From: an uncultured Pseudomonadota bacterium
GTDB taxonomy: Bacteria; Myxococcota_A; UBA796; SXON01
DNA length: 64,000 bases
Reading direction: 5' to 3'
Assembly: GCA_903875225.1 (NCBI GenBank)
Contig: CAIQVJ010000069.1
Span: 1 to 64,000 of the forward strand
Both the position numbers and the translations under genes were made by a program. The notes under the pieces are model-generated. The model was not told the origin of the DNA. It saw only the letters and a list, made by a program, of their open reading frames with translations, and searched no databases. This document shows positions 1 through 8,894 of this stretch, piece by piece. Within the stretch, counting starts at the first letter, position 1; every line of letters begins with the position of its first letter.

Positions 1-111
1 AACCTCGAGGGTGGGGGTGGCAGCCTCCGGCGCGCAGGCCGGGAGGAGGCTGGTGACGCTGAGACCGAGCGTCAGGACGGTGCTCCGGAGAGCGAACGTG
101 CGTGCAGTCAT
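1..111 (-). CDS. Lipoprotein, N-terminal part (runs off the window)
   Basis: An ATG at 111 (minus strand) opens 37 codons that stay open to base 1, so only the N-terminus is present. The peptide starts with a basic n-region (MTARTFALRS), continues with a hydrophobic stretch, and ends its signal with LLPAC, a good lipobox (L at -3, A at -1, C at +1). The mature part begins CAPEAA. It should therefore be an exported lipoprotein. It is divergent from the importer operon starting at 292. The mature protein is outside the window, so its function cannot be stated. A binding protein or an enzyme would both fit. Confidence 0.6.
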   Translation of the reverse strand, partial: MTARTFALRSTVLTLGLSVTSLLPACAPEAATPTLEV

Positions 112-291
112 GGAATGCTCCAGGTGGTTCGCGGCGCCGTCTGGGGTTCCGTTCGGGTCGCCGGGTAGACGCAGGAGCGTGGGGGATTGGACAGGGGGCA
201 CGTCACCAGACATGTGTCGTGGGAGCCGCGGCGTGGCGCGCCGCCGCTCCCGGCGCTCGCCGCGAACCGATCGGCACATTAGAGCCGGGCC
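112..291. promoter_or_regulatory. Divergent intergenic region with a GC-rich hairpin
   Basis: This 180-bp gap lies between two divergent starts (111 minus, 292 plus), so it must hold promoters for both. Bases 221-251 form an imperfect inverted repeat: GGGAGC...GCTCCC outer arms with a GCGG/CCGC inner part and one mismatch. I see no convincing -35/-10 pair. The hairpin could be an operator or a leader structure for the importer operon, but this is inference. Confidence 0.25.
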
Positions 292-1296
292 ATGTCGATC
301 CGCAGTGCACTCGCGAACCCACGGAGCATTCTTGTCGGGGCACTCCTCGTGGGGGCAGCCGCGATCCTGGGGCGAGCGTGGATGAAGTCCGAGACCCAGG
401 CGGGTGCCTGCGTGCTCGGCGTGGACATCTGGGTGGGCTTCGGGCCGCTCTACCTGGCGGAGGAGCTGGGTTACTTTCGTGAGGACGGCCTGGACGTCCG
501 CTTCGTCACGATGAAGGGCACGCCGGAGATGCGGGCCGCGCTCGCGGCGCGAGAAGTGGACGCGGTCACGACGAGCCTGGACACGGCGCTTCGCAATCGC
601 TCCAGCGGCACCGCGGCTCGCGTGGCACTGGCGCTGGACCGATCGACAGGAGCCGACGGCGTGGTCGGCGCCGCGGGGGTGACCACCGTGGGTGAACTGC
701 GGGGCCGGGACGTAGCGGTGCAGTTGGGTACCCCGAGCGAATTCCTGCTTCGCGTCCTCCTGGATCGGGCGGGCGTCCCCGCCGCGGAAGTGCACATGAT
801 CCCGATGGACAGCGCAGACGCCGGAGCCGCGTTCGTAGCGGGCAAGGTGCCGGCGGCCGTGACATGGGAACCGTGGCTGTCGAAGGCCGCAGCCGTGCCG
901 GGCGCCACGATGATCGCTTCCACTGCCGAGGATCGCAGCGTCATCGTCGATGTCCTGCTGGTCCGAGACGACGTGCTCGACCAGCACCCGGAGCGGGTGG
1001 CGGCCCTGCGACAGGGATGGTTTCGCGCCGTCGCCTATACCAGAGACCACCCGGAGGACGCCGCCAAGCGCATGAGCCCCCACTTCGGCGTGGACGCTGC
1101 CACCTTCACCGACATGATCAGCGGCCTCGAATACCTCGACGCGGACGCCAACCAGACGCTGCTTGCAGCGGCACCGGGGCCCGGGTCCGTGCACGGCGTC
1201 ATCGAAGCAGCCAACCGGATCTTCCAGGCGACCGGCGATGCGCCGAAGAGGGTTGAGGCGTCGGAGTTGCTGGCTCCGATCGCGTTGGGTCACTGA
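292..1296 (+). CDS. ABC transporter substrate-binding protein, SsuA/TauA/THI5-like
   Basis: This is the periplasmic receptor of an importer for small organic molecules such as sulfonates, taurine, nitrate or pyrimidine precursors. Residues 1-30 form a basic n-region and a hydrophobic signal or anchor segment. The mature part carries the family signature at residues 44-65 (GVDIWVGFGPLYLAEELG, then YFREDGLDV), followed by the usual periplasmic-binding-protein pattern (MKGTPEMRAAL, AVTTSLDTAL, VTWEPW). The length of 334 residues is typical. The permease starts 6 bases after its stop. The ligand cannot be read from the sequence. The two radical SAM enzymes downstream suggest an unusual substrate rather than sulfonate scavenging. 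Confidence 0.85.
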   Translation: MSIRSALANPRSILVGALLVGAAAILGRAWMKSETQAGACVLGVDIWVGFGPLYLAEELGYFREDGLDVRFVTMKGTPEMRAALAAREVDAVTTSLDTALRNRSSGTAARVALALDRSTGADGVVGAAGVTTVGELRGRDVAVQLGTPSEFLLRVLLDRAGVPAAEVHMIPMDSADAGAAFVAGKVPAAVTWEPWLSKAAAVPGATMIASTAEDRSVIVDVLLVRDDVLDQHPERVAALRQGWFRAVAYTRDHPEDAAKRMSPHFGVDAATFTDMISGLEYLDADANQTLLAAAPGPGSVHGVIEAANRIFQATGDAPKRVEASELLAPIALGH

Positions 1297-1302
1297 CCGG
1301 GG

Positions 1303-2043
1303 GTGCGCACGACCGTCGCCACCTGCTGCGTCTTCCTCCTCCTCTGGCAGGCGGCAGTCTCGACAGGCCTGGCGCCCGCCGCCTTCCTTCCCGCCCCCCT
1401 GGCGGTGCTCAGCGCGGCTGGCCATCTGCTCGCCTCCGGCATCTACTTCGACGACCTCGCCGCGAGCATGAGCCGGGTGCTGGTCGCCTTCGGCCTCTCG
1501 CTCGCGCTCGCGTTGCCTCTCGCGTACATGGCAGGCACATCCTACCGAATGGGCGGGGTGATCCTCCCGCTGATCGGCTTCTTCCGCTACACGCCCGTGG
1601 CAGCGTTCGTGCCCCTGTGCATCCTCTGGATCGGGATCGGCGAGCCGGAGAAGGTGGCGATCATCTTCATCGGCACCTTCTTCCAGCTCGTCGTGATGCT
1701 CACCGACGCAGTTCGCGCCGTCCCCGAGGAGTACTACAGGGTGGCGCGGACCCTGGGCGGCACTCGTTTCCAGGTGCTTCGCGACGTGACGGTCCCCGCC
1801 TCGGCCTCGGCGATCTACGACTCACTTCGCCTCGGGCTGGGTTGGGCGTGGTCCTATGTCGTACTCGCAGAGCTGGTGGCGGCCACCACCGGGGTCGGCT
1901 ACCGGCTGGTCGAGGCTCAGCGATTCATGCGCACGGCCGATGTGTTCGCGGGGATCCTCCTCGTGGGGCTCGTCGGCCTGCTCCTGGACGTGGTGCTGGA
2001 GTACATCAAGCCGGTGTTCTTTCCCTGGCAGACCAGGCGATGA
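1303..2043 (+). CDS. ABC transporter permease, SsuC/TauC family
   Basis: Inner-membrane permease of the importer. A GTG at 1303 is used, 6 bases after the receptor gene's stop. The protein has 246 residues and about six hydrophobic segments. The cytoplasmic coupling loop (EAA motif) is seen around residues 145-165 as YYRVARTLGGTRFQVLRDVT, followed by the typical VPASASAIYDSLRLGLGWAW. The C-terminus ends in a short basic tail. The last codons overlap the ATPase start in an ATGA arrangement (2040-2043), so permease and ATPase are probably translationally coupled. Permeases of this size and motif normally act as homodimers with one receptor and two ATPases. Confidence 0.87.
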   Translation: MRTTVATCCVFLLLWQAAVSTGLAPAAFLPAPLAVLSAAGHLLASGIYFDDLAASMSRVLVAFGLSLALALPLAYMAGTSYRMGGVILPLIGFFRYTPVAAFVPLCILWIGIGEPEKVAIIFIGTFFQLVVMLTDAVRAVPEEYYRVARTLGGTRFQVLRDVTVPASASAIYDSLRLGLGWAWSYVVLAELVAATTGVGYRLVEAQRFMRTADVFAGILLVGLVGLLLDVVLEYIKPVFFPWQTRR

Positions 2044-2816
2044 GCGCGCTCATCGAGGTGCGAGGTGTCCTCCGGAGGTTCTCCGGTGACCTCGTGGGGC
2101 TCGGGCCCATCGACCTGGGAGTACGGGAGGGAGAGTTCCTCGCGATCGTAGGACCATCGGGGTGCGGCAAGAGCACCCTGCTGCACCTGCTGGCGGGCCT
2201 CGACGCGCCAACCGAAGGCGAGATCCAGTTCGAGGGCGCGCGCCTCGCCGGGCCCGGCCCTGCGCTGGGCGTCGTCTTCCAGCACTATACGTGCCTGCCC
2301 TGGCTCACCGCCAGGCAGAACGTGGCGCTCGCCCTGCGATGGCGCGGTCTACCCGGGGCGGACTGCGAGCGGAACGCCCAGCGCTACATCGACCTGGTGG
2401 GGCTCGGCCCCTTCTCCGACGCATGGCCGGCGACGCTCTCAGGAGGCATGCAACAGCGAGTAGCCATCGCTCGAGCGCTCGCCAATCAACCTCGAGCCCT
2501 GCTGATGGACGAGCCTTTCGGGGCGCTCGACGCCCAGACGCGCTCCCGCCTGCAGCTGGAGTTGCTGCGCATCTTCGCGGAGATGGGCTGCACGACGGTC
2601 TTCGTGACGCACGACATCGACGAAGCCGTCTTCCTCGCCGATCGCGTGGTCGTGCTCACTCCGCGACCGGGGCGGATCCACGCCGAGATCCCCGTCACCC
2701 TCCCACGGCCGCGCACGCTCGGGACGCGCTTGGGACCGGATTTCTCGACGCTCCGGGCACGAGTGGCGGCCGCGCTGGAAGAGGCCGTCTACACCATGTC
2801 GAACGGGGAGGACTGA
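2040..2816 (+). CDS. ABC transporter ATP-binding protein, SsuB/TauB family
   Basis: ATPase subunit of the importer, 258 residues from an ATG that overlaps the permease stop. The frame stays open further upstream, but the ATGA overlap and the beginning MSALIEVRGV fit the family. Walker A is GPSGCGKST (about residues 39-47). The signature is LSGGMQQRVAIARAL, Walker B is LLMDEPFGALD, and the switch histidine is in FVTHDIDEA. All catalytic motifs are intact. The radical SAM gene starts one base after its stop, so all five genes from 292 to 5564 look like one transcript. Confidence 0.9.
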   Translation: MSALIEVRGVLRRFSGDLVGLGPIDLGVREGEFLAIVGPSGCGKSTLLHLLAGLDAPTEGEIQFEGARLAGPGPALGVVFQHYTCLPWLTARQNVALALRWRGLPGADCERNAQRYIDLVGLGPFSDAWPATLSGGMQQRVAIARALANQPRALLMDEPFGALDAQTRSRLQLELLRIFAEMGCTTVFVTHDIDEAVFLADRVVVLTPRPGRIHAEIPVTLPRPRTLGTRLGPDFSTLRARVAAALEEAVYTMSNGED

Positions 2817-2817
2817 A

Positions 2818-4263
2818 ATGCGCGTCGTGCTCGTCAACCCCTACGCGCGCTCGCTGTCGTGGTTCTTCTACTCGCAGGGCATGGTGACGCCCCCGTTCGG
2901 CATGGTGCAGGTGGCAACGTGCTTGCGAGACGATGGCCACGATGTGCGCGTGATCGACGGCCAGGCCAACTACGAGGACCAGGAGATCACGCTTCAGAGA
3001 GTCCTGGCGCGTGATCCGGAGATGATCGGGATCGGCACCACGCCGCTCGTTCACCTGTACTCCTTCATGTCGACGACCGCGACCCCGTATTGGCTGGACT
3101 TCGCGCGGCGACTGCGCGGAGCAGGCTATCCGGGCCGCATCCTGGTGGGCGGGACCTATGCATCCCGATTCCCCGCCGAGACACTTGCCGCTTGCGACGC
3201 GGTAGATGGCGTCGTGCTCGGCGAGGGGGACGTTTCGATGGTCGAATTCGCGCGCCGCCCCTCCGAGTCCGTTCCCGGCATCGTGACGAGAACCCATCCC
3301 AACCCCGGTTCGGCTGGCCCCGCTCCGCCCGCCTGTGATCCCGACTTCTCCCTTCTCGAGGAGTGGCCTGGCAGCTACGGCGTAGACGAGAGCCTCTGCC
3401 TTGGCGAAGGCCCGCGGCGCCTGCGGCTGGTGACCCCGGTGCTGACCGCTCGTGGGTGCCCGTTTCGCTGTACGTTCTGCCCGACCCCGGTGTTTTTCGA
3501 CAAGCGGTTCTCGGAGGCGGAACCCCGTGCCGGTCTTGGCTCCCTGGCCAGGGTGACCGGCGCCGTCTCGGTTTGGGACGACACGTTCACGGTGTCCCCG
3601 CAACGGGTGGAGGCGATCTGTGACGGGCTGATTGGGAGGGGCTCCCCGGCGACGTGGTGGTGTTTCGGGCGTTCAGAGTGGATCCTCCGGAATCGTCACC
3701 TGCTCCCGAAGATGCGGCGGGCGGGTCTGAGGATGATGTGGCTCGGCGTGGAATCGACAGAGGCGGGCGCGCTCAAGGACTATGCGCGGCCCACACCCTT
3801 CGACCAATCCAAAGCTGCAGTGCGGATCCTCGTGGAGGAGGGGATCCTCCCCACCACCTCGTACATCGTCGGCCACCCGGAGATCACACGGGCGGGTCTT
3901 CGGGCTGAACACGAGCGATCCGAGGAGACGTTTGCGCTGGGCAGCGTGAACGTCTACACGATCATGATCCCGCTTCCCGGGACCCCGATGCACGCTCGCC
4001 TGCAAGCGGAGGACAGGCTCGTTTCCACCGACCTCCGACTCTACGGTGGCACCCGCGCGGTCGTTCGGTATCGGCATGTGGAGGCGGCAGAGGTGGAGGA
4101 CCACTTCTACGAAGCCTACGCCGGCTCCATCCTGAGCGAGCGCTTCCTCACCCACGTGGGGCGCGCGAACCTGTGGTCACAGGCGACCGAGACGAGAGCA
4201 AGGAACCTGCGCGTCGAATTCGAAGCCGAGCGCGATCGCGCCCGCACCCTGGAGCTCACTTGA
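2818..4263 (+). CDS. B12-binding-type radical SAM protein (BchE-like architecture)
   Basis: This 481-residue protein has the layout of cobalamin-binding radical SAM enzymes. Its N-terminal Rossmann-like part (MRVVLVNPYAR, PPFGMVQVATCL, GHDVRVIDGQ, ILVGGTYASRFP, VVLGEGD, about residues 1-150) matches B12-binding domains of the BchE group. It lacks an obvious DxHxxG lower-ligand motif, as many members do. The radical SAM core follows, with the canonical CxxxCxxC cluster motif in RGCPFRCTFCP (about residues 216-226), then the SVWDDTF and LGVESTE strands. The chemistry could be methylation, ring formation or rearrangement on an unactivated carbon. It begins one base after the ATPase stop and overlaps the next gene, so its substrate is probably tied to the importer. 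Confidence 0.8.
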   Translation: MRVVLVNPYARSLSWFFYSQGMVTPPFGMVQVATCLRDDGHDVRVIDGQANYEDQEITLQRVLARDPEMIGIGTTPLVHLYSFMSTTATPYWLDFARRLRGAGYPGRILVGGTYASRFPAETLAACDAVDGVVLGEGDVSMVEFARRPSESVPGIVTRTHPNPGSAGPAPPACDPDFSLLEEWPGSYGVDESLCLGEGPRRLRLVTPVLTARGCPFRCTFCPTPVFFDKRFSEAEPRAGLGSLARVTGAVSVWDDTFTVSPQRVEAICDGLIGRGSPATWWCFGRSEWILRNRHLLPKMRRAGLRMMWLGVESTEAGALKDYARPTPFDQSKAAVRILVEEGILPTTSYIVGHPEITRAGLRAEHERSEETFALGSVNVYTIMIPLPGTPMHARLQAEDRLVSTDLRLYGGTRAVVRYRHVEAAEVEDHFYEAYAGSILSERFLTHVGRANLWSQATETRARNLRVEFEAERDRARTLELT

Positions 4264-5564
4264 ACCTGTCGTTACGAAGCCGCGAGCTCATGAAGGAGCT
4301 CCGCAAGGTCACCTACGCCCGGGACGACATCCTCGATCGGCCCCTCGATCGTCCGTACGTGTTCTACGCTCCCAACCTCTGCGGCTCCTACGCCATCTTC
4401 ATCTTCGGTTCGTACCGTTGCGACAAGTACCTACGTGGACTCTGCACGCCATGCCACTACTCTGGTCTGTTGCACCCCGCGAGCGCGCCGCGGTCGGAGG
4501 TGTTCGCCTCCATCCTGGACCAGACGGACTACCTCCTCGCCCATTTCGACGAGCTGGTGTTCGCCCACCAGGATGGCAGGGGAGCCGGATACCGGTTGAA
4601 TCGCCCCCACGAAGGCGGACGATTCGCGGACCTTCAGATCGCCGGGGAGGGCTCGTTCCTTCGCGACGGAGAGGTGCCGCCGGAGATCCGTCGCGAGGTG
4701 CTACGACGGCTGGTGGAGTTCTCCCGCAGGGAACGAATCAACCTGCACGTCGGGCTCGAGGTGAAGGCCGAGGACGTCGTCCACGCCGAAGCCCGGGGGG
4801 AGCTTGAGTCCTGGGGACGGTGGGTCGAGGAGCTCAACCTGACGCTGATCATGGGTTTTGAGTCCATCGACCCGTTCGTGCGGAACGTCATCTTCAACAA
4901 GGATCTCTCGCTGGAGTCGATAGAGCGGGCGATCTCCATCGGTCACGCGCGGGGCATGCGGCCGACCTGCTTCGTGTACCCGGGGAACCACGGGATGACG
5001 GATGCCGAGGCCGTGGCTGACGCGGTCGCCTCGGTCCGGTGGCTGCGGTCCCGGGACGCAGGGATCTACATGATGCTCCCCAACCTGCAGCCCCACACCA
5101 TCCCGCACGTGCTCTACCATGCGGGGGCATACAACTTGATCGACGTGCGAACGGCGGTAGGGATCCTCGACGAGCTGCTGGCGGGCTCGCAGGGGGAGAG
5201 CCCGGTCCACTACCATGCAGGGGACGACTGGAACATCGGGGGGGTCACCTCTGAGCCGGACCCGGAGATCAACGTGTTCACGAACGAGCGAGCCGCCTCG
5301 TGCGCTGCCTGCCGGGGCGCGTTCCGCGCGGCGGTCTGGCACCTCGCCCAGCGACACGATGTCGTGGGCTACCGCGAGCGGGTGTCCGCGATCGAGGCTT
5401 GTGCCTGCAGGGAGCGGCACGTCGAGAGCGCGAGGTCGGACGAGAGGCGTTCCGCGCGGCCCATCGCCGAGCGGGTTGAGGAGGACCTCGAGCGGGTGGC
5501 TGCCGAGATCCCGGGGTACCGGCCGGGAAGGACGGTGCTCAAGTCGGGGGCGGGGGCGGGGTGA
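4260..5564 (+). CDS. Radical SAM protein with a non-canonical CX7CX2C cluster motif
   Basis: The frame runs from a TTG at 4260 that overlaps the previous stop (TTGA). An ATG at 4290 is the alternative start. Near residue 55 the segment RCDKYLRGLCTPCHYSG gives cysteines spaced CX7CX2C, not the usual CX3CX2C. Expanded spacing of this kind is known in the COG1244/archaeosine-synthase-type and Elp3-like branches. Later strands resemble a radical SAM barrel (INLHVGLEVKAEDV, LIMGFESIDPFVRN, MRPTCFVYPGNHG). The C-terminus has more cysteines (ASCAACRGAF, EACACRE) that could bind a second cluster. It is the last gene of the importer operon and converges on the ATPase gene at 5575 with a 10-base gap. 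The substrate is unknown. Confidence 0.7.
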   Translation: MNLSLRSRELMKELRKVTYARDDILDRPLDRPYVFYAPNLCGSYAIFIFGSYRCDKYLRGLCTPCHYSGLLHPASAPRSEVFASILDQTDYLLAHFDELVFAHQDGRGAGYRLNRPHEGGRFADLQIAGEGSFLRDGEVPPEIRREVLRRLVEFSRRERINLHVGLEVKAEDVVHAEARGELESWGRWVEELNLTLIMGFESIDPFVRNVIFNKDLSLESIERAISIGHARGMRPTCFVYPGNHGMTDAEAVADAVASVRWLRSRDAGIYMMLPNLQPHTIPHVLYHAGAYNLIDVRTAVGILDELLAGSQGESPVHYHAGDDWNIGGVTSEPDPEINVFTNERAASCAACRGAFRAAVWHLAQRHDVVGYRERVSAIEACACRERHVESARSDERRSARPIAERVEEDLERVAAEIPGYRPGRTVLKSGAGAG

Positions 5565-5574
5565 AGGGGCCGGA

Positions 5575-6654
5575 TCAGGCCGACCCCGGGCTCCGCCGAC
5601 GTGTGACGTTGTTGCCGAAGCCGACCAACTCGCGAACGATGGCGTGGAACTTGCGGAAAGTCTCCTCCGACCCCATTCCGGGCGCCCCCTCCGTGCGCAG
5701 GCTCTTGGCAAACCCGAAGCTGGTCAGGGGCTGCTCAAGGGTCTTGAGGATGTCGTCCTCAGGAACGTAATTCTTCAGGCACACGATCTCGTCGTAGTCA
5801 TCGACCAGATCGCGCAGGTTCCTCTGGATCGTGTCGAACATCTCGAGGATGTCCGACATGTACCCATCGGTGAGTCCCCGCTTGTGGGCGAGATCCAGAG
5901 ACTCCTTCAGCTCGACGGGCATGCACGAGCCGAGGAGGAGGACTCGCACATAGCGACGCGCCAACTCCTGCCGGAGGTAGTACCGGATCTTGCGTGCGGT
6001 CTCAATCGTGCCCTGCACATGCTGAATGCTGTACCGATGAAACATGAGTACCAGGTCCGCGCTCTCGAGCAACGGCAGGCTGACGGGCGTCAACCCATTC
6101 GGCCCATCGACCACGATGTAGACGGGGAGAGTGTCAGCATCCGCCTTGCCCGCGGCGCGAGCCCGAGCCCGGAGCAGGCTGACCACGCCTTGTTGGAGCA
6201 GGCGGTACTTCGTGAGGAACCGCCGGACACCGTCCTCGTCGCCCGCCAGGTCCGAGATGGTGCGGGAGACGGTAGAAGCGAAGAAGAAGAGTAGATCGCC
6301 GGGGCCGCCGCGGGGGCTGACGAGATCGTCCCAGAGGTACAGCACACCCGGCACGTGGGCCTGGGGGACTGTCATGGCGGATGCCAGCAGGGCGCCCACC
6401 TCCGTGGGGGATGGGCGCTCCTGGTTGAAAAAGTCCTGAAGCCCAACCCGGCCGGCGTTGGCGGTGACCTCGGCCCGAATCTCCTTGTTCCACGCGGACA
6501 GGATCATGTGGAGCCCCGGTGCGCCGAAGTCCATGTCGAGGCAGGCGACCAGGTTGCCCTGCCGCGCAAGCTCGAAGGCGATGTTCACCGCGGCGGTGGA
6601 TCGCCCAGAGCCTCCTTTGTAGGAGTAGCAGAGTAGATTGACGGCGCGCTGCAT
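5575..6654 (-). CDS. KGGxGR-type P-loop ATPase (ParA/MinD-like)
   Basis: A 359-residue SIMIBI-class NTPase. The N-terminus reads NLLCYSYKGGSGRSTAAVN, a deviant Walker A with the signature lysine and an Arg after the glycine (KGGxGR), followed by CLDMDFGAPGLH and a Walker B-like region VYIVVDGPNGL. Such KGGxGR ATPases are often found beside STAND NTPases, kinases and other components of bacterial conflict systems (established genomic-context knowledge). It is the last gene of the five-gene minus-strand run and starts 29 bases after the orphan 736-residue gene. It probably acts as a switch or assembly ATPase for its neighbours. Classical ParA plasmid partitioning is unlikely because there is no ParB or parS here. 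Confidence 0.75.
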   Translation of the reverse strand: MQRAVNLLCYSYKGGSGRSTAAVNIAFELARQGNLVACLDMDFGAPGLHMILSAWNKEIRAEVTANAGRVGLQDFFNQERPSPTEVGALLASAMTVPQAHVPGVLYLWDDLVSPRGGPGDLLFFFASTVSRTISDLAGDEDGVRRFLTKYRLLQQGVVSLLRARARAAGKADADTLPVYIVVDGPNGLTPVSLPLLESADLVLMFHRYSIQHVQGTIETARKIRYYLRQELARRYVRVLLLGSCMPVELKESLDLAHKRGLTDGYMSDILEMFDTIQRNLRDLVDDYDEIVCLKNYVPEDDILKTLEQPLTSFGFAKSLRTEGAPGMGSEETFRKFHAIVRELVGFGNNVTRRRSPGSA

Positions 6655-6683
6655 GACCTGCTCGTGGGGTTGGTTCGAGGGCT

Positions 6684-8894
6684 TCAGGAGTCGGAGGGAT
6701 CATCGGAGATGAACGAATTTCGGTAGGTTTTTTCGGCGTAGTCCACCAGGAGGCTCAAGGTCGCCGCGAACTCGGTCTTTCCATCCCGGGTCGCCTCGGT
6801 GAGCACCTTCAGGAGCTGTTGCGGCACGTCGGCCTTGTCTGCCTCGGGCACCCCCTTCTGGACGTGCTCGATGAGGGCGACGACCTGCAGGACCTGCTCC
6901 ACGGTTGGCTGCTTGGCATCGCGTTCTCGTCGCTTCCAGTCGTACTTGGGACGGAAGAACTTGTAGCATTGCCGCGCGGTCGTGATGAAGAGGTCCAGGC
7001 TCTCAGCTCCGACAACCGGTCCCCGACCCGGGCCCCCAGTGGCTCCGGCGTCCTTCGAAGGCAGATCTGCCAGGGCGGGCTTTGGTTGGGCGTGCCGCTT
7101 GAGCAGCCGGAAAAAGTCGGCGACGACCTTCTGATCCTCTGGGGAGACCTCCCCGTCCCCGACACTGACGCCGCCTGTCCTGCTCGGCTCGTCCTGGGCG
7201 ACCATTTCACCATTCAGCGCGGCCCGGCAAAGGAGGCCCGCGGACCAGAGCGCCAGCGCGTCCACCACAGCGGCGGTAGCCGCGAGGTCGTAGCCGCCAC
7301 CGAAGGTCGCGAAGCGGCCTGCGTCGGTGCCGGAGACCATCCGTTCGGTCATCGCCGCCACCAGTTCTGCGCCGACCGATTCCACTTCGGCGAGCCACCC
7401 GACCGCCGACCAATCGATCGTCGACCAACCCGTCGCCTTGGTGGTGGTCATCATGAACATGCGTTCCTGCAGGCAGAGCTCCGCGAGCGCCTTCACCACG
7501 AGGGGCAGGGCAAGCACGAACTGGAACACATGGGCGTTTCCAAGCTGCTTTCGCTCGTCCGGGGTGGCCAGCGCCCTGAGCGTACCCTCGGTCTCATCAA
7601 ACAACACTGCGGGGTCTGTCGTCGAAACGAACCAATTCTCGGTGTTCAGGAACCCACTCATGTTGGAGAGCTCAGCCTTGGTCCCCCCCTGGAGGTGCTT
7701 CAAGATCCGGCGGATCACTGCTGTGCGGTTGGTGAAGACGCCGACAGAGGCGCTCGCCCGGAAGGTCTCCCGCTCGGACCCCGGACAGAAGTAGCCATGG
7801 GAGAGCGCTGCGGCGAGGATACCGACCAGGTGAATGAACGTGTCGTAGTCCTGGAGCGCAAGCAGGTCTGGCTTCGTCACCCGGTCGAACTGCCCTAGGA
7901 TGAACCTTGCAAACACGTCGCTGCGGAACAGGTTCGTCTCAATGAATCCGAAGTCGCCGCAAATCGCGGAGATCTGGGCCCGGAAGTTCTTGTCATCGCT
8001 TTCGCGAAAGGTGGCTTCGCTGTACGTCGCCTTCGCCACCGCGAGCACGGAGATCGCCGCGCGGGTCGACACGAGCGTCGTGTCGATGATCGCCTGGTGA
8101 TTGAGGATGCTGAGCAGGATTGCGGCCCACTCCGCGGTCTCCATCGCCGGAGCAGTGATGCCTGGGACCCGCGCCCGGATCGCATCCGCGACATCCTCCT
8201 CCGTCACCCGATCCAATGCTCGCATCGCCGAAGGGCTCGCGTACCAGCCCCGAAGGTTGGTGGATTCCGGAAAACCCTTCAACTGGACGAGCCCGCGCAG
8301 TTCCTTGAGTGATTGCCGGAGCTTGTCGGCAAAGACGGTGTGCAGCTTCAGATGCCGTTTGCGAGCGTCGTCATCGATGGGCGCCGAGCGCATGAAGAAG
8401 ACGTCGTCCAAATCCACCAGGGCAGCCAACCGCCATGCGTGCAGGTCCAACACATCGTGCCCGCCGTACGGGGCCAGCCGATCTTCTGCGGGGGCGACAA
8501 GGTTCGCGAGGAGCGGCTCGAACGCAAACTCGAACAGCCGAATGAACTGCTTGCGCTCCCGGTCCGAATCACGGAGCACGTTGATGGCGAACTGGCGGAG
8601 CGTCGCATCGTTCGCCACGAACTCCCGGGCCTGGCCGAATTCCCCCAGGTCCGCCAGATCCTTCACCACGTCGCCCAACACGCCGAGGGGCAAGGTCGCG
8701 GCCTCGACGGCCCAGGCCACTGGCATCAGGGCCCTGCGCCGGTCGGCGGCGACGGGGAGTTGGCTCAGGACGAACGCGTCCTCGAATCCGCCCTGGGCGA
8801 GTTGACCGAAGACGTGCGCCCGGATGTCAAGCAGCGTCCTGGCATGCCGTCGAAGCTGATCCAGCGCGGGGGGGGTGGTAGCAGACGACGTCAT
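6684..8894 (-). CDS. Conserved-looking orphan protein in the kinase/ATPase operon
   Basis: A 736-residue protein I do not recognise. It has no signal peptide or clear membrane segment and is rich in predicted helix (for example HARTLLDIRAHVFGQL near the start). A low-complexity, Gly/Pro-rich linker lies at about residues 630-655 (GATGGPGRGPVV). The C-terminal 80 residues are again helical and charged. No catalytic motif stands out. Its ATG overlaps the kinase stop as ATGA (8891-8894) and the ATPase gene follows 29 bases later, so it very likely works with both. It could be a scaffold, a sensor or an effector. I see no HEPN, TIR, nuclease or protease motif. Confidence 0.6.
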   Translation of the reverse strand: MTSSATTPPALDQLRRHARTLLDIRAHVFGQLAQGGFEDAFVLSQLPVAADRRRALMPVAWAVEAATLPLGVLGDVVKDLADLGEFGQAREFVANDATLRQFAINVLRDSDRERKQFIRLFEFAFEPLLANLVAPAEDRLAPYGGHDVLDLHAWRLAALVDLDDVFFMRSAPIDDDARKRHLKLHTVFADKLRQSLKELRGLVQLKGFPESTNLRGWYASPSAMRALDRVTEEDVADAIRARVPGITAPAMETAEWAAILLSILNHQAIIDTTLVSTRAAISVLAVAKATYSEATFRESDDKNFRAQISAICGDFGFIETNLFRSDVFARFILGQFDRVTKPDLLALQDYDTFIHLVGILAAALSHGYFCPGSERETFRASASVGVFTNRTAVIRRILKHLQGGTKAELSNMSGFLNTENWFVSTTDPAVLFDETEGTLRALATPDERKQLGNAHVFQFVLALPLVVKALAELCLQERMFMMTTTKATGWSTIDWSAVGWLAEVESVGAELVAAMTERMVSGTDAGRFATFGGGYDLAATAAVVDALALWSAGLLCRAALNGEMVAQDEPSRTGGVSVGDGEVSPEDQKVVADFFRLLKRHAQPKPALADLPSKDAGATGGPGRGPVVGAESLDLFITTARQCYKFFRPKYDWKRRERDAKQPTVEQVLQVVALIEHVQKGVPEADKADVPQQLLKVLTEATRDGKTEFAATLSLLVDYAEKTYRNSFISDDPSDS

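Noticed and set aside
5575..6654. A plasmid-partition ParA gene implying an integrated plasmid.
   Set aside because: No ParB, parS-like repeats, replication gene or integrase is visible, and the KGGxGR motif and operon context fit the other branch of the family.
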